Source: Massilia endophytica (GTDB lineage: Bacteria; Pseudomonadota; Gammaproteobacteria; Burkholderiales; Burkholderiaceae_D). Taken from it: DNA of 64,000 nucleotides. The stretch spans positions 3,410,001 through 3,474,000 of the forward strand of contig NZ_CP088952.1 of NCBI RefSeq assembly GCF_021165955.1, read 5' to 3'. This document shows, one piece after another, positions 1 to 8,267 of the stretch. A model generated the notes under the pieces. That model ran no database searches. It had not been told where the DNA came from and saw only the letters and a list, made by a program, of their open reading frames with translations. Made by a program: the position numbers and the translations under genes. Each line of letters begins with the position of its first letter. Positions within the stretch are counted from its first letter, which is position 1.

Positions 1-410
1 CCTGGGACCAGCAGCTGGGCCAGAAGGTGGTATGGATGGTGGCGGGCGGCGACCAGAGCGCCTCGCTGACCCTGAACCCGCCGGACCTTGGCCCGCTGCA
101 GGTGGTGCTGAACGTGTCGAACGACCAGGCCAGCGCGACCTTCTCCTCGGCCGAGCTGGAGGTGCGCCAGGCCATCGAGAACGCCCTGCCGAAACTGAAA
201 GAAATGATGAGCGAAGCCGGTATCCAGCTGGGCAACGCAACGGTATCGTCCGGCATGTCGGACCAGCAGCAGGCCTTTGCGGAAGCGGCCGCGAACCGTT
301 CCGGCAACGGCGGCGCGCGCTTCGGCGCGGGCTCGGTGGCGGCCGAAACCGAGGCGCCCGCCCCCGTCGTGCGGCGCAGCGTGCTGGGTGCGGTCGATAC
401 CTTTGCTTAA
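1..410 (+). CDS. fliK: Flagellar hook-length control protein FliK, C-terminal part (5' end cut by window edge)
   Basis: The reading frame is open from the left edge and ends at TAA 408-410, so only about the last 135 residues are visible. They form the conserved FliK C-terminal domain: a segment around LNPPDLGPLQVVLNVSND (the LxPxxLGxVxV-type signature) followed by an amphipathic helix rich in E and Q and a flexible Ala/Gly/Ser tail. In the family this domain contacts FlhB and switches export from hook to filament substrates. It lies just upstream of fliLMNOPQR, the normal order. The internal ATG at 27 is not a real start, because the coding frame continues upstream of it. Confidence 0.9.
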   Translation, partial: WDQQLGQKVVWMVAGGDQSASLTLNPPDLGPLQVVLNVSNDQASATFSSAELEVRQAIENALPKLKEMMSEAGIQLGNATVSSGMSDQQQAFAEAAANRSGNGGARFGAGSVAAETEAPAPVVRRSVLGAVDTFA

Positions 411-535
411 GAATTTATAATATTGAAACGTTTGAGATGGGCATTGTATTGCCCTCTATTCGGCGTATCCGTCAGCCCGGCTTATGCCGATAATGACATA
501 ATGGCGACGATAACCAATACTTCCGCAAGGCCCGA
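411..535. other. Gap between fliK and fliL
   Basis: A 125-base gap. It holds an AT-rich stretch with TATAAT at 416-421 and a GCCGATAA string at 486-493, but neither has a partner element at the right distance. The short reading frames here are too small and poorly composed to call genes. Confidence 0.4.
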
Positions 536-1048
536 ATGAAAGCGAATCCCAAAGCAAAAGCCGAGGCAAAGCCCGAAGCGGCGGCGCCCGTAGCCGGTTC
601 GAAGAAGAAGCTGCTGATCATGATCGGTGCAGCCGTGCTGGTGCTCGGCCTGGCCGGCGGCGGCGCAGCCTGGTATTTCCTGCACAAGAGCGGCGACCAG
701 ACCGAGGAAAGCGCGCCCAAGAAAGAGGTGGCGCCGCCCGAGTACGTGGCCATCGAGCCCTTTACCGTGAACCTGCAGCCGGAGGATGGCGAGCAGTACC
801 TGCAGCTGGCCTTTACCCTGCAGGTGGGCGGCCTGGAGCAGGTGGAACTGATCAAGAAAAACATGCCGAAGGTGCGCAGCCGTATCCTGCTGCTGCTGTC
901 GAGCAAACATGCATCGGAAATCAATACGCCGGAAGGCAAGCAGCAGTTGAGCACGGAGATCATGCAGACCCTGAAGCAGCCCTTCACGGCCGGCGAACCC
1001 GAGCAGGACGTGAGCGAAGTCTTGTTTACCTCCTTTATCATTCAGTAG
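536..1048 (+). CDS. fliL: Flagellar basal body-associated protein FliL
   Basis: 170 residues. A charged Lys/Ala-rich cytoplasmic N-terminus is followed by one membrane segment at about residues 26-44, then a periplasmic domain of the FliL family ending in a short hydrophobic tail (FTSFIIQ). FliL rings the stator and supports torque under load. Start ATG 536 has AAGG eight bases upstream; an overlapping ATG at 501 is in another frame and stops at once. It heads the fliLMNOPQR run, with fliM 10 bases downstream. Length and position fit the family well. Confidence 0.9.
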   Translation: MKANPKAKAEAKPEAAAPVAGSKKKLLIMIGAAVLVLGLAGGGAAWYFLHKSGDQTEESAPKKEVAPPEYVAIEPFTVNLQPEDGEQYLQLAFTLQVGGLEQVELIKKNMPKVRSRILLLLSSKHASEINTPEGKQQLSTEIMQTLKQPFTAGEPEQDVSEVLFTSFIIQ

Positions 1049-1058
1049 TCATTGAGTC

Positions 1059-2051
1059 ATGGCGGATAATTTTCTCTCCCAGGAAGAAGTTGATGCCCTT
1101 CTGAAGGGCGTCAACGGCGATCAGGACGACGCCGTCGCGCCTGAGGAAGTCGCGGGAGTACGGACCTACAACCTGGCCACGCAGGAGCGCATCGTCCGTG
1201 GCCGGATGCCGACGCTGGAAATTATCAACGAGCGTTTCGCCCGTCTGCTGCGCGTGGGCCTGTTCAACTTCCTGCGCCGCAGCGCGGAGGTGTCGGTGGG
1301 CTCGGTGCGCGTGTCCAAGTACAGCGAGTTCATCCGCAACCTGGTGGTGCCGACCAACCTGAACCTGATCCACATGAAGCCGCTGCGCGGCACGGCCCTC
1401 ATGGTCTTCGACCCGGGCCTCGTGTTCCTGCTGGTGGACAACCTGTTCGGGGGCGACGGCCGCTTCCATACCCGGGTCGAGGGCCGCGACTTCACGCAGA
1501 CGGAGCAGCGCATCATCCTGCGCATCCTGGACATCGTGTTCGAGGCCTATACCAAGTCCTGGGAGCCGGTGTTCCCGGTGGAGTTCGAATACATCCGTTC
1601 CGAGATGAACACCCAGTTCGCCAACATCGCCACGCCGAACGAGGTGGTGGTGGCTTCCACCTTCACGGTGGAACTGGGTTCGGTGTCGGGCCAGATCCAC
1701 TTCTGCATGCCCTACTCGATGATCGAGCCGATCCGCGATGCCCTGACCTCTTCCCTGCAGGGCGAGGCCCTGGAAGTGGACAAGCGCTGGATCCGCCTGA
1801 TGACGCAGCAGATCCAGATCGCCGAAGTGGAGCTGGTGGCCAGCCTGGGCACGGCCAAGACCAGTTTCGACGAGATTTTGAACATGCGGGTGGGCGATAT
1901 CGTCCCCCTCAATATTCCGGAAACCATCGAAGCGACGGTGGACGGCGTGCCGGTGCTCGAATGCACCTATGGCGTGCTGAACGGACAATATGCCCTCAAG
2001 GTAGAGAAGCTGCTGGCCAATAGCGACAATCTCGGCCAGGGCACGAAGTAA
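1059..2051 (+). CDS. fliM: Flagellar motor switch protein FliM
   Basis: 330 residues, normal family length. The extreme N-terminus carries the CheY-P binding motif (LSQEEVDALLKG, residues 5-16). The middle domain contains the GGDGRF segment (LFGGDGRF) used in FliG contact, and the C-terminus is a SpoA domain that pairs with FliN. The protein forms the C-ring that sets rotation direction. It is followed 12 bases later by fliN, whose AGGAGA ribosome site lies in the gap. The intact CheY motif implies chemotactic control, although no che gene lies in this window. Confidence 0.95.
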   Translation: MADNFLSQEEVDALLKGVNGDQDDAVAPEEVAGVRTYNLATQERIVRGRMPTLEIINERFARLLRVGLFNFLRRSAEVSVGSVRVSKYSEFIRNLVVPTNLNLIHMKPLRGTALMVFDPGLVFLLVDNLFGGDGRFHTRVEGRDFTQTEQRIILRILDIVFEAYTKSWEPVFPVEFEYIRSEMNTQFANIATPNEVVVASTFTVELGSVSGQIHFCMPYSMIEPIRDALTSSLQGEALEVDKRWIRLMTQQIQIAEVELVASLGTAKTSFDEILNMRVGDIVPLNIPETIEATVDGVPVLECTYGVLNGQYALKVEKLLANSDNLGQGTK

Positions 2052-2063
2052 CAGGAGAGAACC

Positions 2064-2483
2064 ATGTCTGACAACCAAGACGATCAAAGCAGCCTCGACG
2101 ACGATTGGGGCGCGGCCATTGCCGAGCAGGCCAAGGCGGAAGCGGAGGCCATGGCGAGCCAGGCTGCCACCGCTGCCGTGTTCAAGGACTTCGGCAAGAC
2201 CGCCGCCAAGACCGAGACCCATAACGATATCGACTTCATCCTCGATATCCCGGTCCAGCTGACGGTGGAGCTGGGGCGCACCAAGATCGCCATCAAGAAC
2301 CTGCTGCAGCTGGCGCAGGGCTCGGTGGTGGAACTGGACGGCCTGGCGGGCGAGCCGATGGATGTGCTGGTCAACGGCTGCCTCATCGCCCAGGGCGAGG
2401 TGGTGGTCGTGAATGACAAGTTCGGTATCCGTTTGACTGATATCATCACACCTTCCGAACGCATCCGAAAATTGAATAAATGA
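2064..2483 (+). CDS. fliN: Flagellar motor switch protein FliN
   Basis: 139 residues. An acidic, low-complexity N-terminal half (about residues 1-50) leads into a SpoA domain with the typical VQLTVELGRTKIAIKNLLQL core and the GxxVxLDxLAGEP-like turn, then VNDKFGIRLTDII. FliN forms the bottom of the C-ring and docks the FliH export complex. The ribosome site AGGAGA precedes ATG 2064. The stop codon overlaps the fliO start in an ATGA arrangement, so the two are translationally coupled. Confidence 0.95.
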   Translation: MSDNQDDQSSLDDDWGAAIAEQAKAEAEAMASQAATAAVFKDFGKTAAKTETHNDIDFILDIPVQLTVELGRTKIAIKNLLQLAQGSVVELDGLAGEPMDVLVNGCLIAQGEVVVVNDKFGIRLTDIITPSERIRKLNK

Positions 2484-3070
2484 AGAAGAACGGTTCCGTT
2501 TCCTTCCTGCTGGCAGCCTTGGCTGCCAGTTTGTGTTTCTGCGCCCTGCCTGCCTCAGCCCAGAAGGCGGACGCCCCGCCTGCCCCGGCGGCCGCGGAAA
2601 CGCCCATCGCCCCGCCTGCGCAGGCTCCTGTGGCAGCGCCCGCCGCGGCTGCGCCCACGCCCGAACAGCAGGCCGCCCTGGCGGGCGCGCGCGCTCCGGC
2701 CGTGTCGCCCGCCGCCGCGCCGTCCGCCGTCGGCAGCCTGCTGCAGACCGTGCTGGCCCTGGCCGTCGTGCTCGGCCTGCTGGTCGGCCTGGCCTGGATG
2801 CTCAAGCGCTTCGGCCCGCGCCACATCACGGGCGGCACCACCGTCAAGCTGGTGGGCGCGCTGAGCGTGGGGGCGCGCGAGCGCATCCTGGTGGTGGAAG
2901 TGGGGGAGCAATGGATCGTGGTGGGCGCTTCGCCCGGGCGCATGAACGCGCTGGCCACCCTGCCGCGCCAGGAAACGCCGGACCTGCCGGAGCAGCCGCA
3001 TGGCGCCCTCCCGGCCGCCAATTTCGCGGAATGGTTCAAACAGACGATTGAAAAGCGCAATGGCAAATAA
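2480..3070 (+). CDS. fliO: Flagellar biosynthetic protein FliO
   Basis: 196 residues. It begins with a hydrophobic, signal-like segment (residues 8-27), continues with a long Ala/Pro-rich linker to about residue 78, a single membrane helix at about 84-106 (LLQTVLALAVVLGLLVGLAW), and ends with the small cytoplasmic FliO domain (KLVGALSVGARERILVVEVG). FliO is a scaffold for assembling the FliP ring. ATG 2480 overlaps the fliN stop, and the 3' end overlaps the fliP start. The sequence family is weakly conserved, so the call leans on domain layout and gene order. Confidence 0.88.
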   Translation: MKKNGSVSFLLAALAASLCFCALPASAQKADAPPAPAAAETPIAPPAQAPVAAPAAAAPTPEQQAALAGARAPAVSPAAAPSAVGSLLQTVLALAVVLGLLVGLAWMLKRFGPRHITGGTTVKLVGALSVGARERILVVEVGEQWIVVGASPGRMNALATLPRQETPDLPEQPHGALPAANFAEWFKQTIEKRNGK

Positions 3071-3809
3071 GCGCATCCTGAGCGTGCTGGGCGGCGTGCT
3101 GGCCCTGGCCCTGCCATTGTGGGCGGCGGCCGAGCCCACCATCCCGGCCTTCACCACCACCCCGGCGCCGGGCGGCGGCACCAACTACGGCCTGTCGCTG
3201 CAGACGCTGATCATCATGACGGCGCTGACCTTCCTGCCGGCGGTGCTGCTGATGATGACGGGCTTCACGCGCATCATCATCGTGCTCTCCCTGCTGCGCC
3301 AGGCGCTCGGCACGCAAACGGCGCCGCCCAACCAGGTCATGGTGGGCCTGGCCCTCTTCCTCACGTTCTTCGTCATGGGGCCCGTGTTCGACCGCATCTA
3401 CACCGAGGCCTACCAGCCCCTGCAGCGCAACGAGATCAATGTGACCCAGGCCCTGGAACGGGGCGCGGCGCCGCTCAAGACCTTCATGATGAAACAGACG
3501 CGCCAGGCCGACCTGGCCCTGTTCGTGAAGATCTCGCGCACGCCCGCCCTGCAGGGCCCGGACGATGTGCCCCTGCGCGTGCTGATCCCGGCCTTCATCA
3601 CGAGCGAGCTGAAGACGGCCTTCCAGATCGGCTTCGCCATCTTCATTCCCTTCCTCATCATCGACATGGTGGTCGCCTCGGTGCTCATGTCCATGGGCAT
3701 GATGATGATGTCGCCCGCCGTGATCTCCCTGCCCTTCAAGCTCATGCTGTTCGTGCTGGTGGACGGCTGGCAGCTGCTGCTGGGGTCACTGTCCCAGAGT
3801 TTCTACTGA
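3060..3809 (+). CDS. fliP: Flagellar export-gate protein FliP
   Basis: 249 residues from ATG 3060. A cleavable-type signal peptide (residues 1-22) is followed by two membrane hairpins: LQTLIIMTALTFLPAVLLM, then the conserved FTRIIIVLSLLRQALGTQ segment, and C-terminally IPAFITSELKTAFQIGF with the Met-rich MSMGMMMMSP motif. Five FliP copies form the core of the type III export channel. A longer frame opens at 3000, but its first 20 residues read as fliO in another frame and lack hydrophobicity, so 3060 is chosen. It overlaps the fliO 3' end by 11 bases. Confidence 0.95.
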   Translation: MANKRILSVLGGVLALALPLWAAAEPTIPAFTTTPAPGGGTNYGLSLQTLIIMTALTFLPAVLLMMTGFTRIIIVLSLLRQALGTQTAPPNQVMVGLALFLTFFVMGPVFDRIYTEAYQPLQRNEINVTQALERGAAPLKTFMMKQTRQADLALFVKISRTPALQGPDDVPLRVLIPAFITSELKTAFQIGFAIFIPFLIIDMVVASVLMSMGMMMMSPAVISLPFKLMLFVLVDGWQLLLGSLSQSFY

Positions 3810-3820
3810 GGAGCTGAGCG

Positions 3821-4090
3821 ATGAATCCCGAAACCGTCATGACCATGGGCCGCCAGGCCATGGAAGTCACCCTGCTGGTGGCGGCCCCGCTGCTGCTGGT
3901 GGCCCTGGTGATCGGCCTCATCGTCAGCATCTTCCAGGCGGCGACCCAGATCAACGAATCCACCCTCTCCTTCATTCCCAAGCTGGTGGGCGTGTTCGTG
4001 GCCCTCGTGGTGGCCGGGCCGTGGATGCTGTCGGTCATGCTCGACTACATGCGCCAGGTGCTCACGGGCATTCCCAACCTGGTGAGCTAA
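3821..4090 (+). CDS. fliQ: Flagellar export-gate protein FliQ
   Basis: 89 residues, the standard size. There are two membrane helices at about residues 17-37 and 50-72, separated by the conserved IFQAATQINESTLSFIPK loop. FliQ packs around the FliP-FliR core of the flagellar export gate. The ribosome site GAGGAGC lies just upstream of ATG 3821, and the stop codon directly abuts the GTG start of fliR. Confidence 0.95.
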   Translation: MNPETVMTMGRQAMEVTLLVAAPLLLVALVIGLIVSIFQAATQINESTLSFIPKLVGVFVALVVAGPWMLSVMLDYMRQVLTGIPNLVS

Positions 4091-4906
4091 GTGCTCTTCC
4101 TCTCGGCCGCGGACGTCAACGCCTGGATCGCCGGGCTGCTGTGGCCGCTTACCCGCATCCTCGGCCTGATCGCGGCCGCGCCCGTGTTCGGCAACAGCCG
4201 CATTCCCGCGACCGTCAAGCTCAGCCTGGGCGTCATGATCGCCCTGGTGATCGCCCCCACGGTGCCTGCCGTACCGGCCGCCGAGCCCACGTCCTGGGCC
4301 GGGCTCATCATCCTCGCCAAGGAACTCATTACGGGCGTGGCCATGGGCTTCGTGATGCGCATCGTGTTTGCGGCGGTGGAAATGGCGGGCGAGATCAGCA
4401 GCCTCACCATGGGCCTGGGCTTCGCCAGCTTCTTCGACCCCATGTCGCAGGGGCGCTCCTCGGCCATCGGCCAGTTCCTGGTCTGGATCGCCACCCTGTC
4501 GCTGCTGGTGGCCAATGTGCACCTGCTGCTGTTCGAGGCGCTGGCGGAAAGCTTCGTCACCATGCCCATTTCAGCCGAGATGCTGCATGGGGGCGGCTTC
4601 TGGAACGTTGCCACCTGGGGCGCGAAGATCTTCAATGCGGGGCTGCAGCTCTCGCTGCCGATTGTCGCGGCGCTGCTCATCACCAACGTCGCGCTGGGCA
4701 TCCTCACGCGCGCCGCGCCCCAGCTGAACCTGTTCGGCATCGGCTTCCCCATCACGCTGGGGGCCGGTTTCCTGGTGCTGATGATCTCCCTGCCCTACCT
4801 CACCACCCCGATGCTCAACCTCTTCCACCAGGGCACCGAAAAAGCCCGCCACGAACCACGCGCCCTGCAAGGCCAGGGCGACACCCTCCCCCGCAAGCGG
4901 AAATAA
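4091..4906 (+). CDS. fliR: Flagellar export-gate protein FliR (GTG start)
   Basis: 271 residues with six to seven hydrophobic helices typical of FliR, including LTRILGLIAAAPVFGNSRIP near the N-terminus and PLFNL-type MLNLFHQG near the end. FliR completes the FliP5-FliQ4-FliR1 channel. The GTG at 4091 follows the fliQ TAA without a gap, and no nearer ATG exists. The TAA stop (4904-4906) runs into a 78-base palindrome that fills the whole space to the convergent flgL gene. This is the last gene of the fli run. Confidence 0.93.
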   Translation: MLFLSAADVNAWIAGLLWPLTRILGLIAAAPVFGNSRIPATVKLSLGVMIALVIAPTVPAVPAAEPTSWAGLIILAKELITGVAMGFVMRIVFAAVEMAGEISSLTMGLGFASFFDPMSQGRSSAIGQFLVWIATLSLLVANVHLLLFEALAESFVTMPISAEMLHGGGFWNVATWGAKIFNAGLQLSLPIVAALLITNVALGILTRAAPQLNLFGIGFPITLGAGFLVLMISLPYLTTPMLNLFHQGTEKARHEPRALQGQGDTLPRKRK

Positions 4907-4982
4907 TTTCTTAAAGGGGTCTGTCCCCTTTAGGAAAGACCCTAGGGTGTTTCTTAAAGGGGACGGACCCCTTTAAGAAATT
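4905..4982. repeat. 78-base near-perfect palindrome between fliR and flgL
   Basis: The dyad is centred on 4943/4944 in the decamer ACCCTAGGGT (4939-4948). Each half is itself an inverted repeat built on AAAGGGGTCTGTCCCCTTT, and the arms begin and end with AATTTCTT/AAGAAATT. Only a few mismatched pairs interrupt the symmetry. It covers the last bases of both convergent stop codons. Likely roles are a bidirectional transcription end or a REP-type element; a closely related perfect copy lies at 17454-17537. Confidence 0.9.
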
Positions 4983-6222
4983 AGAGGTAGTTGAAGAGGG
5001 AGAGGGAGGAGGCGGCCTTGAAGCTTTTCTGGGCGGCTTCCAGGCTGGCCTGCTGCTGGGTGAAGCGGGAGATGGCTTCGATGGGATCGACTTCGATGAA
5101 CTTGGCGATCTGCGCTTCGTACTGGATGTTGATGTCGATGCCGGAGCTGTCGAGGTAGTCCACTTCCTTCAGCCCCGCGCCGATCGAGGCGCGCACGGAC
5201 AGCACATTGTCCTGCGCATTCGTGATGTTCTGGTTGGCGATGCTCAGGGCGTTGGTCAGCGCGGCGCCATCCGCCGGCGTGCCCGCCGGGCCGCGCAGGG
5301 TGTCGATCACGCCCTGGATGGTGGTGAACAGCGACTGGTTCTGGCTCGGCTTGACCGTGAAGATGTCGCCATGCGCCGGTTCGCCCTTGATGTCGAACTG
5401 CATTCCGTCGAAGACGATCGGGTCGCCCGCCTTGTACGGCAGGGCGGGCGACGTCAGCAGCGTACCCGTGGTGGCGTCCGTCACGGTGTATTCCGTCAGG
5501 TTGGTGCCGTCCGGTTGGGCCGTGATGGTGAAGTCGACCGTGTAGTCGTGCCCCGTCAGCAGGGCCGCGTCGACCACGGAACCCGGCGAGACCACGCCCG
5601 TGCCGCCGCGCCCCACGTTGCCGGGATCGGCCTGCGTCAGGAAGGTGCCGTTGCCGGTGATGTTGTTCTCGAAGATGGAGGTGCCCGAGGTGCTGATGGC
5701 CAGCTTGCGCCCCGTCGCCACCTGGAGTTCGCGCACGCCCTGGTCGCCGAAGTAGTTCGCGCCCGTGGCGGTCTGGACGTACGGCTGGGTGTTGGTCTTG
5801 TAGCCGGAGAAGAGATAGCCGCCCGTGCCGTCGGCGCTGTTGGCCAGCGCCAGCATGTCGCGCAGCCGGCCTTCGAGTTCGACCGCCAGCGCTTCCCGGT
5901 TGGCCGGGGTCAGGGACGGATTGCCCGCATACAGCACCGTGTCCTTCACGTCGTCCAGCAGGTCGCCTACGGAGCTCAGCGCCAGGTCCACCTGGGACAG
6001 GGTGCTGTTCGCCGTCTGGCGGTTGGTGGCGTACTGCGTGTTCAGTTCCTTGGACTGCGTCACTTCCAGCGCGCGCGCCGAGGCGACCGGGTCGTCCGAC
6101 GGCGTGAGGACGCGGCGCCCGGTGGAGAGCTGGAGCTGGGTCTTCAGCAGGTTGCCCTGCAAGGTGCTCAGCTGGCTGACGCCCGCATCGTAAATCTGGC
6201 TGGTACTGATCCGCATGCCCAT
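4981..6222 (-). CDS. flgL: Flagellar hook-associated protein 3, FlgL
   Basis: 413 residues. The N-terminus (MRISTSQIYDAGVSQLSTLQ) and C-terminus (IEAISRFTQQQASLEAAQKSFKAASSLSLFNYL) are the paired coiled coils of the flagellin-like fold, with a beta-rich variable centre. FlgL joins the hook-filament junction to the flagellin filament. The first ATG (6222) has AGAGGA about seven bases upstream; a second ATG two codons in gives the canonical MRIST start and cannot be excluded. It is 17 bases downstream of flgK and probably shares flgK's sigma-28 promoter at 8241-8267. Confidence 0.93.
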   Translation of the reverse strand: MGMRISTSQIYDAGVSQLSTLQGNLLKTQLQLSTGRRVLTPSDDPVASARALEVTQSKELNTQYATNRQTANSTLSQVDLALSSVGDLLDDVKDTVLYAGNPSLTPANREALAVELEGRLRDMLALANSADGTGGYLFSGYKTNTQPYVQTATGANYFGDQGVRELQVATGRKLAISTSGTSIFENNITGNGTFLTQADPGNVGRGGTGVVSPGSVVDAALLTGHDYTVDFTITAQPDGTNLTEYTVTDATTGTLLTSPALPYKAGDPIVFDGMQFDIKGEPAHGDIFTVKPSQNQSLFTTIQGVIDTLRGPAGTPADGAALTNALSIANQNITNAQDNVLSVRASIGAGLKEVDYLDSSGIDINIQYEAQIAKFIEVDPIEAISRFTQQQASLEAAQKSFKAASSLSLFNYL

Positions 6223-6239
6223 GGTGAAATCCTCTTATA

Positions 6240-8213
6240 TCAACGCAGCGAGAGCAGCGTGTCGAACAGTTCGCTGGCCACCTGCATCACCTTGCCTGCC
6301 GCCTGGTAGGCCTGCTGGTAGCGCAGCAGGTCGGCCGCTTCTTCATCCAGGTTGACGCCGGACACGGTCTGCACGGCCGCCTTGGCCTGCGAGACCGCCG
6401 TTTCGCTGGCCTCGCTGCTGATCTGCATCTCGCGCGTCTTGTTGGCCACCATGTTGACGGTCTGGGCGTAGCTGCCCTGGAAGGTGGCGGTATTGCCAGC
6501 CAGGATGTTCTTGGTCTGCAGCCCCGCCAGCAGCACGCCGTTGCGGCTGTCGCCCACGCCGCTGCTGTTGGGCGCCACGGTGAACACGTCGCCTTCCTTC
6601 GGTTCGCCCGCCACCGTCACCGTAATGCCGTTGAAGCGGATGGTGGCGTTCGGCTCGTAGGCAATGGTGGTGGTGCCGGCCGGATAGGTGGTGGAGCTGC
6701 CGTCCTGGAGCGTGACCACGATATCCGTCGTGCCCGGGAAGCCGTCCAGGGTGCGCGTGGCCGGGTCGGCCGGATCGGCCTGGTGGAAGGTCAGGGGCAG
6801 GGGCGCCGTCAGTGCATTGCCCGCGGTCAGGTAGTCCACGTCCACACTGCCCGGCGTGATGGTGCCGTTGCCTTTGTTGGCGCTGCCCACCGAGGTGGCG
6901 ACGGGGGCCGCCAGCGCAATCTTGCTGCGGTCCGTGATCGCCACCTTGAATTCGGCCGCCGCGTTGTAGGTGGGGCGCACCTGGAAGTGGTCGCCCTCCA
7001 CCGCCGCGCCGGTGATCATGTAGCTGACGCCGTCGATCTCGACCGGGTCCGTCATCGGGTCGGGCAGGTAGGTGGTCTGGCCGTCGCTGCGGCGCACGAC
7101 GTACTGGCCGCCTTCGTACTTCACGTCGTAGTCCATGCTGGTGAGCTGGCTCGCGTTCGTGATGGTGGCGTCGATCGTGGCGGCACTGGAGGGCGAATTC
7201 CGGGTGTCGTAGCCCACATAGGCCTTGGTGACGGCGAAGAAGTTGCCGCCCAGGTCGCCGTTCAGGTCCTGCCCCAGCCTGTGCTGGTCGTTGAAGCTGG
7301 CCGCCAGGCCCGCCGCCATCTGGCCGAGCGAGTTCTGCACGCGGTCCAGGGACTCGCTGCGGAACTTCATCACGCCGCCCAGGGCGCCGCCCGTGAAGGC
7401 GCTGTCGGGCAGGGCCGAGACGCCGCCCGAGGTCTGGTAGCCCACCGTCACGCGGCTGGGGTCGGTCGGCGAGGTGCTCACGCCCAGCTCGACGGTCGTG
7501 GCCCCGATCACCAGGGGCTGGCCGCTGCCGAAGGAGAGGCTGAGCATATTGTTATCGCTCGGCATCACGTTGACCTGGATGTGCTGGTTCAGTTCACGGA
7601 TCAGCTGGTCGCGCCGGTCGAGCAGGTCGTTGGGCGGGTTGTTCTTGTCCAGGCTCAGGCCCGCGATCTGGTTGTTGAGCTTGGCGATCTCGCCCGCATA
7701 GGAGTTGATCTGGGCCACGCTGGCGGTGATCGTGCTGTTGACGCCCGCCTGGATCTCCGTCAGGCGCCCGCTCACTTCCTGGAAGCGCGAGGCCAGGGTC
7801 TGGGCGGCGGACAGCATGGAGTCGCGCGCGGCAGGCAGCGAAGGGGTGGAGTTGGCGTTCTGCACGCCCTTGAAGAAGTCCTGCAGCGCGGGCGAAATGC
7901 CGATGCTGCTGTCGGCCAGCATATTGTCGATCTGGCTGATCTGGCTGTAGTAGGCGTCCACCGAGGACTGGGTGGCCTGGGCGCCCATGAGCTGCTTGTT
8001 CAGGAAGTCGTCGTAGAAGCGCTTGATCTGGGCCACTTCCGTGCCCGTGCCCACGAAACCGACCCCGATGCCGATGGGCTTCGTGGTCGATTGCACCACC
8101 TGCTGGCGGCTGAAGCCCGCCACGCTGGCATTGGTAATGTTGTGCCCTGCCGTGGCGAGGCCCGTCTGGGCCGCCAGCAAACCGCTCTTACCAATGCTGA
8201 GTAGACTGCTCAT
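6240..8213 (-). CDS. flgK: Flagellar hook-associated protein 1, FlgK
   Basis: 657 residues, somewhat longer than the enterobacterial protein (about 550). The N-terminus contains the rod/hook signature with ATAGHNITNASVAGFSRQQV, and the C-terminus has the matching helix LLRYQQAYQAAGKVMQVASELFDTLLSLR. The extra length lies in the central variable domain. FlgK is the first junction zone between hook and filament. A sigma-28-type promoter overlaps the end of flgJ directly upstream, so flgK-flgL can be expressed as a late unit separate from the flgB operon. Confidence 0.95.
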   Translation of the reverse strand: MSSLLSIGKSGLLAAQTGLATAGHNITNASVAGFSRQQVVQSTTKPIGIGVGFVGTGTEVAQIKRFYDDFLNKQLMGAQATQSSVDAYYSQISQIDNMLADSSIGISPALQDFFKGVQNANSTPSLPAARDSMLSAAQTLASRFQEVSGRLTEIQAGVNSTITASVAQINSYAGEIAKLNNQIAGLSLDKNNPPNDLLDRRDQLIRELNQHIQVNVMPSDNNMLSLSFGSGQPLVIGATTVELGVSTSPTDPSRVTVGYQTSGGVSALPDSAFTGGALGGVMKFRSESLDRVQNSLGQMAAGLAASFNDQHRLGQDLNGDLGGNFFAVTKAYVGYDTRNSPSSAATIDATITNASQLTSMDYDVKYEGGQYVVRRSDGQTTYLPDPMTDPVEIDGVSYMITGAAVEGDHFQVRPTYNAAAEFKVAITDRSKIALAAPVATSVGSANKGNGTITPGSVDVDYLTAGNALTAPLPLTFHQADPADPATRTLDGFPGTTDIVVTLQDGSSTTYPAGTTTIAYEPNATIRFNGITVTVAGEPKEGDVFTVAPNSSGVGDSRNGVLLAGLQTKNILAGNTATFQGSYAQTVNMVANKTREMQISSEASETAVSQAKAAVQTVSGVNLDEEAADLLRYQQAYQAAGKVMQVASELFDTLLSLR

Positions 8214-8240
8214 GATGTGTTTTCTTTCCCGCTTGGTCTG

Positions 8241-8267
8241 TTAACGGCACACATGGCCTGCGCTTTA
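8241..8267 (-). promoter_or_regulatory. Sigma-28 (FliA) promoter for flgK-flgL
   Basis: Read on the - strand the site is TAAAGCGC, an 11-base spacer, then GCCGTTAA. The sigma-28 consensus is TAAAGTTT-N11-GCCGATAA, so the spacing is exact and the core positions agree. It overlaps the flgJ stop codon (8265-8267), and predicted transcription would start about 20 bases before the flgK ATG at 8213. Confidence 0.75.

Noticed and set aside
486..493. GCCGATAA as -10 of a sigma-28 promoter for fliL
   Set aside because: No TAAA-type -35 element 11 bases upstream (the sequence there is ATCCGTCA), so only half of the motif is present.
3000..3059. 20-codon N-terminal extension of FliP
   Set aside because: It reads fliO codons in another frame, would move the signal peptide inside the protein, and has no support from family length.
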